From Pedosphaera parvula Ellin514 (GTDB taxonomy: Bacteria; Verrucomicrobiota; Verrucomicrobiia; Limisphaerales; Pedosphaeraceae): DNA of 64,000 bases. The notes beneath the pieces were generated by a model, which was not told the origin of the DNA, made no database searches, and saw only the letters and a list, made by a program, of their open reading frames with translations. Position 1 is the first letter of the stretch. Every line of letters starts with the position of its first letter. This document shows positions 1-9,366 of this stretch, piece by piece. A program made the translations under genes and the position numbers. The stretch lies in the NCBI RefSeq assembly GCF_000172555.1, contig NZ_ABOX02000027.1, positions 1-64,000 on the forward strand. Direction: 5' to 3'.

Positions 1-1
1 G

Positions 2-85
2 AATGGAAAGATGGGGGCGATGCTCGCTGGGCTCGCGCCTGTCGGCAAAGTGATGTTGTTTGGCGGAGCTGGTACACCTAACTGA
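2..85 (+). CDS. possible C-terminal end of an unidentified gene (partial)
   Basis: The frame starting at base 2 stays open to a TGA at 83-85. It encodes 27 residues rich in Gly, Ala, Leu and Met, ending in GGAGTPN, which looks like a protein terminus rather than noise. The start lies outside the window and the piece is too short to name. The stop codon falls in the loop of a perfect hairpin, as often happens at a gene end. It would be the gene upstream of pyrC on the same strand. Low confidence. Confidence 0.3.
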   Translation, partial: NGKMGAMLAGLAPVGKVMLFGGAGTPN

Positions 86-95
86 AGTTAGGTGT
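74..95 (+). terminator. perfect 9-bp hairpin at a gene end, no T tract
   Basis: Seen directly: ACACCTAAC, loop TGAA, GTTAGGTGT, a perfect 9-bp stem with a 4-base loop. No run of T follows, so it is not a canonical intrinsic terminator. It could protect a 3' end or act as an attenuator ahead of pyrC. Confidence 0.4.
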
Positions 96-198
96 TAATG
101 AGATGGGTGACTGAGATGGGAAACTCGAATGAGTAACGACCGTAGGGAATCGGGGATCGCAGGGATGAAAATGAGGCAACTTGTATTCTGTGGAATAA

Positions 199-1635
199 AT
201 GGTTGAATGTCGGCGTATGGCTGCTGCGCATAAAGATTTAGAGTTTGCGGATTGGAATTCGATTCTGCTGACGGGTGGTCGGGTGATTGATCCGGCGAAT
301 CAGCGGGATGAGGTGGCGGATGTGTTGATTTTGGAGGGGAAGGTGGCGGCGATTGGCGCGGAGGCGAAAACGAAAGCCGGAGAGTTCCAGTCGGTTTTGG
401 GTTCGGTGCCGCATTTTGATGCCACTGGATTGGTGGTGTGCCCGGGCTTGATTGATTTGCACGTGCATTTGCGGGAGCCGGGACAGTCGGCGAAGGAGAC
501 GATTGCGACGGGGACGGCGTCGGCGGCGAAGGGAGGGTTTACTTCGATTGTGTGCATGCCGAATACTTCGCCCTCGATTGATAATGCGGGGACGGTGGCG
601 TTGATTCGGGAGAAGGCGGCGCGCGAAGGGGTGGTGAATGTGTTCGTGGCGGGGGCGATCACGAAGGGTATTGCGGGGGAGGAATTGGCGTCGATTGGGT
701 CGTTGAAGGCGGCGGGGGTGGTGGCGATCACGGATGACGGGCATTGCGTGCAGAATAACGACATGATGCGTCGCGCGCTGGAATATGCGGGGATGTTCGA
801 TTTGACGGTGATGGATCATTGCCAGGATTACGGGTTGGTGATGGATGGGGTGATGCATGAGGGGTATTGGAGCACGGCGCTGGGTTTGAAGGGGTGGCCA
901 GCATCGGGCGAGGAGATGATTGTGGCGCGGAATATTTTGTTGGCGGAATTGACGGGGACGCGGGTGCATTGCCAGCATTTGAGCAGCGCGGGGAGTGTGC
1001 GGTTAATACGCGAGGCGAAGAAGCGCGGGGTGCCGATTTCCGGCGAGGCGTGTCCGCATCATTTTGTGCTGACCGACGCGGCGATTGCGGGAAGCGAGCA
1101 ATTTTGGAAAGAGGATGGGAAGGGGATTTTTGGGTTTGAGAACGGGGCGGTGAAGCCGACGTGGCCGAATTACGATACGAATTTCAAGATGAACCCGCCG
1201 TTGCGGTCGGTGGCGGATCGGGAGGCGATTTTGGAGGGATTGGTGGATGGGACATTGGAGGTTTTGGGGAGCGACCATGCGCCGCATTGTGATTACGAGA
1301 AGGAAGTGGAGTTCGATTATGCGCCGTTTGGGATTACGGGATTTGAAACGGAACTGGCGTTGAGTTTGATGCAGCTTTATCACACGAAGCGGTTGGGGTT
1401 GAGCCAGATTATTGAGAAGTTCACGGTGGCGCCGGCGCGGTTGTTGAATTTGAAGAAGGGGACACTGAGCCTGGGGGCGGATGGGGATGTGACGGTATTT
1501 GATCCGGATGCGGAGTGGGTGTTTGAGAGGGAAGCGACGGCGAGTAAGTCGAAGAACAGCCCGTTTTATGGCTGGAAGTTGAAAGGGAAGCCAATCATGA
1601 CGATAGTAAATGGAAGGCCGGTATATACCGAGTGA
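199..1635 (+). CDS. pyrC: dihydroorotase (class I, PyrC)
   Basis: Cyclises N-carbamoyl-L-aspartate to dihydroorotate in cytoplasmic de novo pyrimidine synthesis. At 478 aa it has an amidohydrolase TIM barrel with the metal-binding pair in LIDLHVHLREPG (His88 and His90), a His-rich middle region, and the GSDHAPH motif near residue 357 that carries the catalytic Asp. It ends with the small beta-sandwich typical of the superfamily. Length is slightly above the usual 420-450 aa because of N-terminal residues. A second in-frame ATG at 217 is an equally possible start, and neither has a strong ribosome-binding site. The presence of carA 1.1 kb downstream supports a pyrimidine role rather than allantoinase or hydantoinase, which are encoded separately in this window. 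Confidence 0.9.
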   Translation: MVECRRMAAAHKDLEFADWNSILLTGGRVIDPANQRDEVADVLILEGKVAAIGAEAKTKAGEFQSVLGSVPHFDATGLVVCPGLIDLHVHLREPGQSAKETIATGTASAAKGGFTSIVCMPNTSPSIDNAGTVALIREKAAREGVVNVFVAGAITKGIAGEELASIGSLKAAGVVAITDDGHCVQNNDMMRRALEYAGMFDLTVMDHCQDYGLVMDGVMHEGYWSTALGLKGWPASGEEMIVARNILLAELTGTRVHCQHLSSAGSVRLIREAKKRGVPISGEACPHHFVLTDAAIAGSEQFWKEDGKGIFGFENGAVKPTWPNYDTNFKMNPPLRSVADREAILEGLVDGTLEVLGSDHAPHCDYEKEVEFDYAPFGITGFETELALSLMQLYHTKRLGLSQIIEKFTVAPARLLNLKKGTLSLGADGDVTVFDPDAEWVFEREATASKSKNSPFYGWKLKGKPIMTIVNGRPVYTE

Positions 1636-1700
1636 ACAAAAGCGGGTTGGAGAATGTCCAACCCTTGAGCGGGGAAAAATCCCTGCCAGGAAGGAAGCTT

Positions 1701-2168
1701 ATGAAGCGGTTTATTTTTGGATTTGTGGCGGTGTTCTGGTTGGCGATGGGATTGGCGGTGCCGGTGCGGGCCGCCGAAGCGGAGTGGTTGACGGACTTCT
1801 CCAAGGCTCAAAGCAAGGCGCTGACAGATAAGAAGATGATTCTGATGGATTTTACGGGGTCGGACTGGTGTCCACCTTGTCAGAAGTTGCACGAAAATGT
1901 TTTTAGCAAGGATGAGTTTATTAAATTCGCGAATTCGAATCTGGTTTTGGTGGTGGTGGATTTTCCGGAACATAAGGAGCTGACCCAGGAACAAAAAAAG
2001 GCGAATCAGGCGCTGTCAGACAAGTTCAAGGCGGACGAGTTTCCAACCGTGATTTTGTTGAACAGTGAAGGGAAGGAGTTGGATCGCAAATTGGGAGAGG
2101 AAACGACGCTGAAAGGTTTCATGAAGCAACTGCGGAAATTGCAGGAAAAGGAGAAGAAGAAGGAATAG
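1701..2168 (+). CDS. secreted thioredoxin-like protein (CPPC)
   Basis: Small thioredoxin-fold protein of 155 aa, probably a thiol reductase or oxidase acting in the periplasm. The ATG at 1701 is chosen because AGGAAGG precedes it at 1688-1694 and it begins a clear signal peptide (MKRF, a hydrophobic core, then VRAA near residue 24). An in-frame start at 1632 would place 23 polar residues before the signal. The redox motif is WCPPC (Cys57 and Cys60), and a cis-proline follows in EFPTVIL. The C-terminus is very Lys/Glu rich. A paralogue with the same layout follows after 30 bp, so the two look like a tandem duplication. The substrate is unknown. Confidence 0.8.
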   Translation: MKRFIFGFVAVFWLAMGLAVPVRAAEAEWLTDFSKAQSKALTDKKMILMDFTGSDWCPPCQKLHENVFSKDEFIKFANSNLVLVVVDFPEHKELTQEQKKANQALSDKFKADEFPTVILLNSEGKELDRKLGEETTLKGFMKQLRKLQEKEKKKE

Positions 2169-2198
2169 AACGAGTTGGTAACTGTAAGTCATTGTCAC

Positions 2199-2645
2199 AT
2201 GAGAAAGCTGGTATTATTTTTTGCAATTTTAACAACGGTGCTGCAAATAAAGGCGGCGGAAGAACTGGTTTGGACCACAGATTTGCCAAAGGCGGAGGCT
2301 CAAGCCAAACAGGAGCACAAGCTTGTGTGGCTGGAGTTTTCGGGGTCCGATTGGTGTCCAAGGTGCATTTTGATGGAGAAGGAGGTGTTCGCAAAACCGG
2401 AGTTTATCGATTATGCACAGAAAAATCTGGTGATGGTTTTGTTGGATTTTCCGGAAAAGAAGAAGTTGAGTGAAGATCTGGTAAAAAAGAATGAGGCGTT
2501 GCAGGAAAAGTATAAGGTAACGGAGTATCCCACGATTTTCATATTTAACAGCATGGGAAAAAAGGTGGGAGAGTTGGGATATGTGGAAGGCGGACCCCAG
2601 GCCTACATCGCGAAGCTGGAGAAATTGAGAAGCAAAAACAAATGA
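2199..2645 (+). CDS. secreted thioredoxin-like protein (CPRC)
   Basis: A 148-aa paralogue of the preceding gene: signal peptide (MRKLVLFF, cleaved near KAAEE), thioredoxin fold with WCPRC (Cys53 and Cys56), cis-proline in EYPTIFIF, and a basic C-terminus. The ATG at 2199 is preferred over an upstream TTG at 2175 because it places the signal peptide at the very N-terminus, although its ribosome-binding site is weak. The -PR- pair between the cysteines, against -PP- in the neighbour, suggests different redox potentials. Both keep the SGSDWCP or TGSDWCP context and a DFPE(H/K)K segment. Likely co-transcribed with the first copy. Confidence 0.78.
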   Translation: MRKLVLFFAILTTVLQIKAAEELVWTTDLPKAEAQAKQEHKLVWLEFSGSDWCPRCILMEKEVFAKPEFIDYAQKNLVMVLLDFPEKKKLSEDLVKKNEALQEKYKVTEYPTIFIFNSMGKKVGELGYVEGGPQAYIAKLEKLRSKNK

Positions 2646-2747
2646 ATTTATGCAGAGGGAGTCAAAAGCTTTTAAACTTGAGAGGTTAACACTTGACCCC
2701 AGCGGTGGCGGACTTAGCATCGCCCGTTAGTTGCAGAGAAGAAAGAA

Positions 2748-3911
2748 ATGAAAGCGATTTTAGCCCTCGAAGACGGTTCAGTGTTTCACGGAGAAGGTTT
2801 TGGCGCGCGCGCCACGGCCTGCGGCGAGGTTTGTTTCAACACCTCGATGACAGGGTATCAGGAAATTTTGACCGATCCGTCCTATAAAGGGCAGATTGTG
2901 GCCATGACGTATCCGTTGATTGGGAATTACGGGATTAATCTTCAGGACATGGAATCGTGGCGTCCGCACGTGGCGGGATTTGTGATTCGCGAACTGTCGC
3001 CGGTGGTGAGCAATTGGCGGGCGGATTTGTCGTTGGCAGAATATTTGGAGAAGAATGGCATTCCGGGGATTCAGGGAATTGATACGCGGGCGTTGACGAA
3101 GAAATTGCGTGTGCGCGGGGCATTGAATGGGTTTATTTCCACCGAAGGAATTTCCGAAGAGGAGGCCATTGCCCGGGCCAAGAATTGGCAGGGGTTGGTG
3201 GGGGTTGATTATGTGAAGGAAGTCACGCATAAGGAGCCGTTTCTCTGGGATGCAAAGGATGAGCAGAGCGCGAGTTTTAGTTTGACGCGTGGTGCCGGAA
3301 AAACTGAGCCGAGAAATGTGCGTGATCCGTTACCGGCCGCGGAGATTCCGATTGTGGCGTACGATTTCGGGATGAAATACAATATTCTGCGCCGGTTGCG
3401 CCAGCAGGGTTTCAAGGTGCAGGTGGTTCCGGCGACAACGTCGGCCGAGGAGGCCCTAAAGTATAAGCCAGCAGGAGTTTTTCTTTCGAATGGCCCTGGT
3501 GATCCGGCGGCCCTTGGTTATGCAGTCAAGGCAGCCAGTGATTTGGTGAAGAGTGGAGTTCCGATTTTCGGGATTTGTCTTGGGCATCAGATTTTGGGCC
3601 AGGCTTTTGGCGGGAAGACTTTCAAGCTGAAATTCGGTCATCGGGGAGCGAATCAGCCGGTGAAGGACATGCAGAGCGGGAAGGTCGAGATCACCTCACA
3701 GAACCATGGTTTTGCTGTGGATCCAAAGTCATTGCCATCAGAGGTGAGCGTAGATCGAATTAATTTGAATGACGAAACGGTGGAGGGGATGAGGCATAAG
3801 ACGAAACCAGTTTTTTGCGTGCAATACCATCCTGAAGCCTCGCCGGGGCCGCATGATTCGACGCCTTTATTTGCCGAGTTTCGTGCGTTGATTGAGAAGA
3901 AGTCCAGGTAA
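2748..3911 (+). CDS. carA: carbamoyl-phosphate synthase small subunit
   Basis: Glutamine amidotransferase subunit that supplies ammonia to the large subunit CarB for carbamoyl phosphate, shared by pyrimidine and arginine synthesis. At 387 aa it has the usual length. The N-terminal CPSase small-chain domain begins ALEDGSVFHGEGFGA, followed by a class I GATase domain with nucleophile Cys277 in FGICLGHQ and the His361/Glu363 pair in YHPEASPGPHD. A purine-rich ribosome-binding site (GAGAAGAAAG) precedes the ATG. carB is not in the window. Grouped with pyrC, with the thioredoxin pair between them. Confidence 0.95.
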   Translation: MKAILALEDGSVFHGEGFGARATACGEVCFNTSMTGYQEILTDPSYKGQIVAMTYPLIGNYGINLQDMESWRPHVAGFVIRELSPVVSNWRADLSLAEYLEKNGIPGIQGIDTRALTKKLRVRGALNGFISTEGISEEEAIARAKNWQGLVGVDYVKEVTHKEPFLWDAKDEQSASFSLTRGAGKTEPRNVRDPLPAAEIPIVAYDFGMKYNILRRLRQQGFKVQVVPATTSAEEALKYKPAGVFLSNGPGDPAALGYAVKAASDLVKSGVPIFGICLGHQILGQAFGGKTFKLKFGHRGANQPVKDMQSGKVEITSQNHGFAVDPKSLPSEVSVDRINLNDETVEGMRHKTKPVFCVQYHPEASPGPHDSTPLFAEFRALIEKKSR

Positions 3912-3983
3912 ATGTTGATACAACCCAGATAAATCCGTTTGACTTCGAACGGTTAGTGAAGATAATCATTTCCACAACCAGCT

Positions 3984-4526
3984 ATGGCCAAACTTGTAGT
4001 GCTCAGTGAGGGTCTGACCGGACAATCGTTCGATTTGAAAGTGGATAAGACCACCATCGGACGTGTCGAGGACAACGCCTTCCAAATTGCGCAGCCATCG
4101 GTCTCGAGTCACCACTGTGAAATTCTTTTAAAAGGGAATGAAGTGGTGGTCGTGGATCTGAATTCCACCAATGGGACTTTCATCAATGGCAAGCAGATCG
4201 CGGGTGAAGCGGTTCTAAAGCCCGGCCAAACCTTGCGGTTGGGGCAGGTTGACTTGCGTTTGGATGATGGCACTGGAGTGGTCACTCCAGCTGCAGCCCC
4301 AGCGGCGGCGGCCAAGAAGAAGGTTGACTCCACCATGGTTGTTCCCAAAGGGGTCAGCATGGAGCAACTGGAGCAGGGTGGTCAGACTGGTTTTGACTCT
4401 GGCAAAACCGGGTTTTCCAAGAAGGACAACAAGACCAATAAATATTTCGTTATTGGTGGCGTAGTCTTTGGCGTCATCATCGTTGGCATCCTGCTGGTAG
4501 TGCTGCTCTCCATTGGCAAAAAGTAG
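3984..4526 (+). CDS. FHA-domain protein with C-terminal membrane anchor
   Basis: Tail-anchored phosphothreonine-recognition protein of 180 aa. The FHA fold spans about residues 3-95 with all hallmark positions: GR(V)EDN (26-31), SSHH (41-44) and NSTNGT (60-65). An Ala/Lys-rich linker contains TMVVPKG, a plausible phospho-threonine site of its own. A hydrophobic helix at about 153-176 ends in a short basic tail, so the FHA domain should face the cytoplasm. No Ser/Thr kinase gene lies nearby. It is convergent with hemB, 16 bp away. Partner unknown. Confidence 0.85.
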   Translation: MAKLVVLSEGLTGQSFDLKVDKTTIGRVEDNAFQIAQPSVSSHHCEILLKGNEVVVVDLNSTNGTFINGKQIAGEAVLKPGQTLRLGQVDLRLDDGTGVVTPAAAPAAAAKKKVDSTMVVPKGVSMEQLEQGGQTGFDSGKTGFSKKDNKTNKYFVIGGVVFGVIIVGILLVVLLSIGKK

Positions 4527-4542
4527 CAGCAGCACACTGCCC

Positions 4543-5550
4543 TTATTTTTCCCTTAGCCAACGGGCTGCGTCAGTTGCCGAGTAGGTAATAATGATATCG
4601 GCACCGGCGCGCCGCATCGCGAGCAAACTTTCGAGAGTCACTGCTTTTTCATCCACCCAGCCATTGGCGGCGGCGGCTTTTATCATGGAATATTCCCCGC
4701 TGACAGCGTAAGCGGCGGTTGGATATCCAAATTCGGTTTTCACCCGGTGTAGAATATCGAGGTAGGCCAAGGCAGGTTTCACCATCACCATGTCGGCGCC
4801 TTCCTGGATGTCCAGGGCGACTTCGCGGAGGGCTTCGTTGGTGTTGCCCGCGTCCATTTGATAACTGCGGCGGTCTCCGAATTGGGGGGCGGACTCGGCT
4901 GCTTCGCGGAAGGGGCCGTAGAAGGCGGAGGCAAATTTGGCGGCGTAGGACATGATCGGAGTCTCATCAAAGCCGAGTCTGTCGAGTTCCGTGCGAATGG
5001 CTTGAATGCGTCCGTCCATCATATCGCTGGGGGCGATGATGTCGGCCCCTGCTTCGGCGTGGCTGGCAGCCGAGCGGGCCAGCAGTTTCAAGGTTGGATC
5101 ATTTAGGATGCGCGTGCGGTTTTTCGAGTGATGCACAATTCCACAGTGACCGTGCGCCATATATTCACAAAGGCAAACGTCGGTAATGATTAGTAACTCG
5201 GGAAGTTCCTTTTTCAGGAGGCGAACTGCTTGTTGAACGATGCCATTCGAGGCGTACGCGCCGGAGGCTTTGGCATCCTTTTTTTCAGGAATGCCGAAGA
5301 GCAAGACTGCGGGAACTCCAGCTTCGAAAGCCTGCGTGGCTTCACGCAGGAGCTCATCGAGTGAAAGCTGAAACACGCCTGGCATGGCATTGATCGGCTT
5401 GCGCAGTTTCCTGCCAGCGCGGGCGAACAAAGGGAGCACCAACTGATCCGCACTCAGGCGAGTTTCGCTGATCATGCGGCGCAAAGCCGGAAACTGACGC
5501 AGGCGGCGGGGACGATATTCGGGGAATTGTCCCATGCAATTCAAATTCAT
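4543..5550 (-). CDS. hemB: delta-aminolevulinic acid dehydratase (porphobilinogen synthase)
   Basis: Condenses two 5-aminolevulinate molecules to porphobilinogen, the second common step of tetrapyrrole synthesis. At 335 aa it matches the family length. The catalytic-zinc cysteines are all present in DVCLCEYMAHGHCG (Cys126, 128 and 136), so this is the zinc-dependent form rather than the Mg-only DxALD form. The two active-site lysines are in MSYAAKFAS and MVKPAL. The start used has AGG four bases upstream of the ATG; a second in-frame ATG lies five codons on. Single gene on the minus strand between an FHA gene and a small unknown. Confidence 0.96.
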   Translation of the reverse strand: MNLNCMGQFPEYRPRRLRQFPALRRMISETRLSADQLVLPLFARAGRKLRKPINAMPGVFQLSLDELLREATQAFEAGVPAVLLFGIPEKKDAKASGAYASNGIVQQAVRLLKKELPELLIITDVCLCEYMAHGHCGIVHHSKNRTRILNDPTLKLLARSAASHAEAGADIIAPSDMMDGRIQAIRTELDRLGFDETPIMSYAAKFASAFYGPFREAAESAPQFGDRRSYQMDAGNTNEALREVALDIQEGADMVMVKPALAYLDILHRVKTEFGYPTAAYAVSGEYSMIKAAAANGWVDEKAVTLESLLAMRRAGADIIITYSATDAARWLREK

Positions 5551-5744
5551 ACACCTATTCTAAATTCAAACCTTGAACTGCAAAGACCAAAGTTACTGTT
5601 TTCAGTGGCGCAGAACTGATGGAGTCGTCCACCATAATGAGGTTGAAGTCTCGATAAGGCAGGTGAAGGCTGTGCCCCATTATAAGCCAGCAGTGCCTCG
5701 TTTAAGGTTGGTAATCGGAAGGGAGAGGCATCTGAAAGAGAGTT

Positions 5745-5966
5745 CTACAATTTCGTGACCTTTCCTGTCCTGGCTTTACTCGCCAAGCCCTCTTTCAATT
5801 CGATTGAAATCAGCTTTCTACCCTTGGAGGATTGAGCTTTAGCCACGTGAGATCGTAATTCCAGCAGGTAGAGTCCCGCTGGTTTGGAAGCCTGCCGTCG
5901 AACGGGAGCCTTCTCCGGAACGCGGACTTCCTTTACGAATCTTGTAATTTTAGCTTTGCGGGCCAT
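5745..5966 (-). CDS. small basic protein, unknown
   Basis: A possible 73-aa, strongly basic and low-Cys protein (MARKAKITRFVKEV... ending KARTGKVTKL). No family is recognised. It could bind nucleic acid, judging only from charge. It occupies the gap between hemB and lptD, which otherwise holds nothing recognisable. Reality of the gene is uncertain because there is no strong ribosome-binding site. Confidence 0.35.
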   Translation of the reverse strand: MARKAKITRFVKEVRVPEKAPVRRQASKPAGLYLLELRSHVAKAQSSKGRKLISIELKEGLASKARTGKVTKL

Positions 5967-6133
5967 GACCTGTCAGGATCTATTGCAATTCACGTGCCAA
6001 GGCGGGATGGACTTGCTTTTCGAGCCCCAGTAGGCTGGGCCTAAACGTTCACCGGCGGATGATCTGACATGTGCGTGTGTGGAATAATCCAGCTTGGCAC
6101 GGCGGGGGCGATTTGATTAGCTTTCGGCGCTTA

Positions 6134-8326
6134 ATGACAAAACTGCGCACACCTTTTTTATTTTTCCTGCTATGGGTGGCATTTTTATGTGGCGCGCAGG
6201 CAGCGGAAGAGCCAGTTCCAATTGAGATTCATCCCCTCGGTTCCGAGACCAACAACCTGGTGGAATTTGATTTTTCGTCTAACATCGCCACGATCACCAA
6301 TGCTTTCATCGTAACCTACGGTCAAACTGTCATGACCGCCCAAAGAGCAACGATAAATCAGGTGACCGGGGATGTCTTTGCGGAGGGATCGGTGCGAGTG
6401 CAAAAGGATGACCAAACCTGGACCGGTGAGCATGTGCATTACAATTTTTTAACCGGCGAAATGGATTCCAATCGGTTTCGCACAGGGAGATATCCATTCT
6501 TTGCCGAAGGTCAAGGTTTGCATCGTGACCCGACCAATCAGGCATACATCGCGACCAACACCGTGATAACGGCAGATGATTATGAGCATCCACGCGAAAA
6601 AATTCGTGCGAAGACGTTGAAGATTGTTCCCGGAAAGTATTTTGAAGCGCGCCAGGCGACGCTCTACGTGGGGAATGTGCCAGTATTTTTCTTTCCTTAC
6701 TACAAGCGAGGGTTAGGTGAGCATCAAAACAATTTCTCTTATGTGCCCGGGTATCGCAGCACCTTCGGACCTTACTTGCTTAGCAGTTACAACTGGTTTT
6801 ACGACGATAAACTGAGCGGTTCCATCCATGCGGACTGGCGCGAGAAGCGCGGGTTTGGTGCCGGCCCCGATTTCAATCTTCATTTGGGCGAATATGGTGA
6901 TGGGATGATGAGGTACTATTATACGCATGATGACAATCCGGGAGTTAACCAGAACAACCAGCCAATCCCCAACGACCGTCAACGTTTCTATTTTTCATAC
7001 ACCGGCAGTCTGCGCACGAATCTGGAAGTCAACTCGCAGGTAGCCTACCAGAGCGACCAATATGTTATCCGCGACTTCTTCGAAAGTGAATATTTAAGAA
7101 ACGTTGAACCGAACACGTTCGTTGAGGTGAACCAGCTTTGGCAGAACTGGAGTTTGGATGGGTTAGTCCAGCCTCGGGTGAATGGTTTTTTTGAGACGGT
7201 GGAACGATTGCCGGATGTCCGCCTTACCGGATTTCGACAACAAATTCTTGATACTCCTCTCTATTACGAGAGCGAGAGTTCGGCGGGATATTTCCAGAGA
7301 TTATTTTCAGACACAAATACCTTCAGCACGAACTACGCAGCTGCGCGCGCGGATACATATCATCAGATCACGATGCCGGAAAATTTCTTTGGCTGGCTTA
7401 ACCTCACGCCGCGGGTAGGCGGGCGCTTCACTTATTACAGCGAAGCCAGCGGGCCGGGTGCAACCACCGACGAACAATATCGCACTGTTTTCAACACAGG
7501 CGCCGAGCTTTCGACAAAAGCATCGCAAGTCTGGCCCGGTGTTCGTAACCACTTCCTGGACATGGATGGGTTGCGACATATCGTGGAGCCATCCATGAAC
7601 TATGTTTACGTGCCGTCGCCCAGCGTCGCCCCGTCCCAGTTGCCGCAGTTTGATTACGTGCTGACAAACAGCCTGCGGCTATTGCCAATTGAATTTCCTG
7701 AATTCAACGCGATCGATTCGATTGACAGTGAGAATGTCATCCGCTGGGGATTGCGGAACCGGTTGCAAACAAAACGTGATGGCAAGATCGATGATCTGCT
7801 CAATTGGGCCATCTACACGGACTGGCGGTTGAAGCCGAGCAGCGGGCAGACGACTTTTTCCGATATCTTCTCTGATCTTTCACTAAAACCACGCAGCTGG
7901 CTAACCTTGTCCTCATTCACAAGGTTCGACCCGCAAGGTGCCAATTTCCAGGTAGCCCAGCAAAGTATTGTCATCCAACCCAATGACAGGTGGAGTTGGG
8001 CAGGTGGATATTTTTACCTGCGTCAGGGTCCGCTCTTTGGCGAGGGTCACAATTTGTTTACGAGCGCCTTTTTCTATCGGTTCAACGAGAATTGGGGCGC
8101 GCGGGTATCGCATCATTTTGAGGCTCAAACCGGGACGATGCAGGAGCAATATTATACCCTTTACCGTGATTTGCGAAGCTGGACGGCAGCTCTTACCCTC
8201 CGTGTTCGTGACAACAATCCTGGAGCCACTGATTACACGATTGCTGTAAGTTTTTCAATCAAAGCGATGCCGCGATTCAGGCTGGGTCAGGATACGGCCA
8301 ATGCTTCCACGCTCGTGGGTTATTAA
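6134..8326 (+). CDS. lptD: LPS-assembly outer-membrane protein LptD
   Basis: Outer-membrane beta-barrel that inserts lipopolysaccharide into the outer leaflet with LptE. From the ATG at 6134 it is 730 aa: signal peptide (MTKLRTPFLFFLLWV, ending GAQA), an OstA/LptA-like periplasmic domain (about 50-170, with the NQVTGDVFAEGSV repeat pattern), then a long barrel rich in alternating aromatics (for example FSYVPGYRSTFGPYLLSSYNWFY). An in-frame start 63 bp upstream would bury the signal peptide, so 6134 is preferred. The final residues are GY rather than the usual C-terminal Phe, as in many non-proteobacterial LptDs. Indicates an LPS-bearing outer membrane. Confidence 0.85.
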   Translation: MTKLRTPFLFFLLWVAFLCGAQAAEEPVPIEIHPLGSETNNLVEFDFSSNIATITNAFIVTYGQTVMTAQRATINQVTGDVFAEGSVRVQKDDQTWTGEHVHYNFLTGEMDSNRFRTGRYPFFAEGQGLHRDPTNQAYIATNTVITADDYEHPREKIRAKTLKIVPGKYFEARQATLYVGNVPVFFFPYYKRGLGEHQNNFSYVPGYRSTFGPYLLSSYNWFYDDKLSGSIHADWREKRGFGAGPDFNLHLGEYGDGMMRYYYTHDDNPGVNQNNQPIPNDRQRFYFSYTGSLRTNLEVNSQVAYQSDQYVIRDFFESEYLRNVEPNTFVEVNQLWQNWSLDGLVQPRVNGFFETVERLPDVRLTGFRQQILDTPLYYESESSAGYFQRLFSDTNTFSTNYAAARADTYHQITMPENFFGWLNLTPRVGGRFTYYSEASGPGATTDEQYRTVFNTGAELSTKASQVWPGVRNHFLDMDGLRHIVEPSMNYVYVPSPSVAPSQLPQFDYVLTNSLRLLPIEFPEFNAIDSIDSENVIRWGLRNRLQTKRDGKIDDLLNWAIYTDWRLKPSSGQTTFSDIFSDLSLKPRSWLTLSSFTRFDPQGANFQVAQQSIVIQPNDRWSWAGGYFYLRQGPLFGEGHNLFTSAFFYRFNENWGARVSHHFEAQTGTMQEQYYTLYRDLRSWTAALTLRVRDNNPGATDYTIAVSFSIKAMPRFRLGQDTANASTLVGY

Positions 8327-8363
8327 TTGAGTGGTTTAGGCGGCCGGCTTTCGAACAAGCCAG

Positions 8364-9341
8364 TTACCTTGGCAGGCGGTGGAAGGTAAAGCGCGCAGGC
8401 TCGCGGGCTTCTGAATCCAGATCAACCGTGTAGTAGCCACCGTCCTTAAGCAATTCGATCCCTGACAATGAAGGGCAAAGAATTATTTTGAATGGCTTCC
8501 AGTAACGGCCCTGGCTCACGGCGGTGCTCAATCGTTTGGCGGTATGGCCGAGGAAGCGAATGGGTGGCATGCCGGAGAGCAGCTGGCTTTTCCATAGCAC
8601 AAGGGGGGAATGAAGATGGCCAATGATGGTGTGCTCAATCTGAGGAATTTTGCCACGCACTGTTTCATCGCGGTATAGGAATGGTAGTGCGGTGGGATCA
8701 TGGCAGAAAAAAAGAATTTTCTGTTCAGGCTTTACGCTGCCGAAGGCCTGGGTGATCTCGCGCAAGTGTTGCTCACGCAGCCGGTGCCATTCGGGTCTTT
8801 CCGCCGGCAATGTATCGGCTTCAAATACGGGCAGTCCCACCAGCGAGGAGACAACGCCGAGGAGGACATAATTACCCAGTTCAATCCGCCACAAAGGCTG
8901 CAATCCCAGTTCCTTTTGAGCCCGGTTGAAACTTGCCAGGCGCATTCCCCCACGCATTCCGAAAAAGCTCATTTTACCAAGTTCATGATCTCCGAAGGTG
9001 GCTTGGAAGTTTGGTGAGAATTTCTGACGCAACTTCTCCAGGCACTCACTGGCGCTCTGACAGGCAGCATCGTCGCTGACGCCTACAAAGGCGGAGTTAC
9101 AGGAGAAATCGCCATTGGCAATTACGTAGTCAGGACTGCCGACACCGCTTAAGAATTCGTCCAAAAGATGATTCTGCCTGAGTGGATATCGCAGCCAGAT
9201 GAAATATCGGTAGAACCTCACGAACCAGCGGACAAAAGGATTTTTCAAATCGCGAAATTCGTAATCATCACCCCGTGCCTGTTCGGCAGCACTGGCGTAA
9301 TGAATATCGCTTACGATGGCGATTCGATATTTGCGAGCCAT
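8364..9341 (-). CDS. calcineurin-like metallophosphoesterase
   Basis: Cytoplasmic phosphoesterase of 325 aa, substrate unknown. Family motifs appear in order: DIH near residue 10, NGDF (the GDx box), GDHE in place of the common GNHE/D, a lone His in FFCHDP, and GHLHSP (GHxH). The Asn-to-Asp change in the third motif affects the transition-state residue and may alter activity. It lies 25 bp downstream of the homocysteine methyltransferase/MTHFR fusion on the same strand and is probably co-transcribed, though no functional link is evident. Confidence 0.8.
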   Translation of the reverse strand: MARKYRIAIVSDIHYASAAEQARGDDYEFRDLKNPFVRWFVRFYRYFIWLRYPLRQNHLLDEFLSGVGSPDYVIANGDFSCNSAFVGVSDDAACQSASECLEKLRQKFSPNFQATFGDHELGKMSFFGMRGGMRLASFNRAQKELGLQPLWRIELGNYVLLGVVSSLVGLPVFEADTLPAERPEWHRLREQHLREITQAFGSVKPEQKILFFCHDPTALPFLYRDETVRGKIPQIEHTIIGHLHSPLVLWKSQLLSGMPPIRFLGHTAKRLSTAVSQGRYWKPFKIILCPSLSGIELLKDGGYYTVDLDSEAREPARFTFHRLPR

Positions 9342-9366
9342 GCCGCATCATCCGCGAAATCACCGG

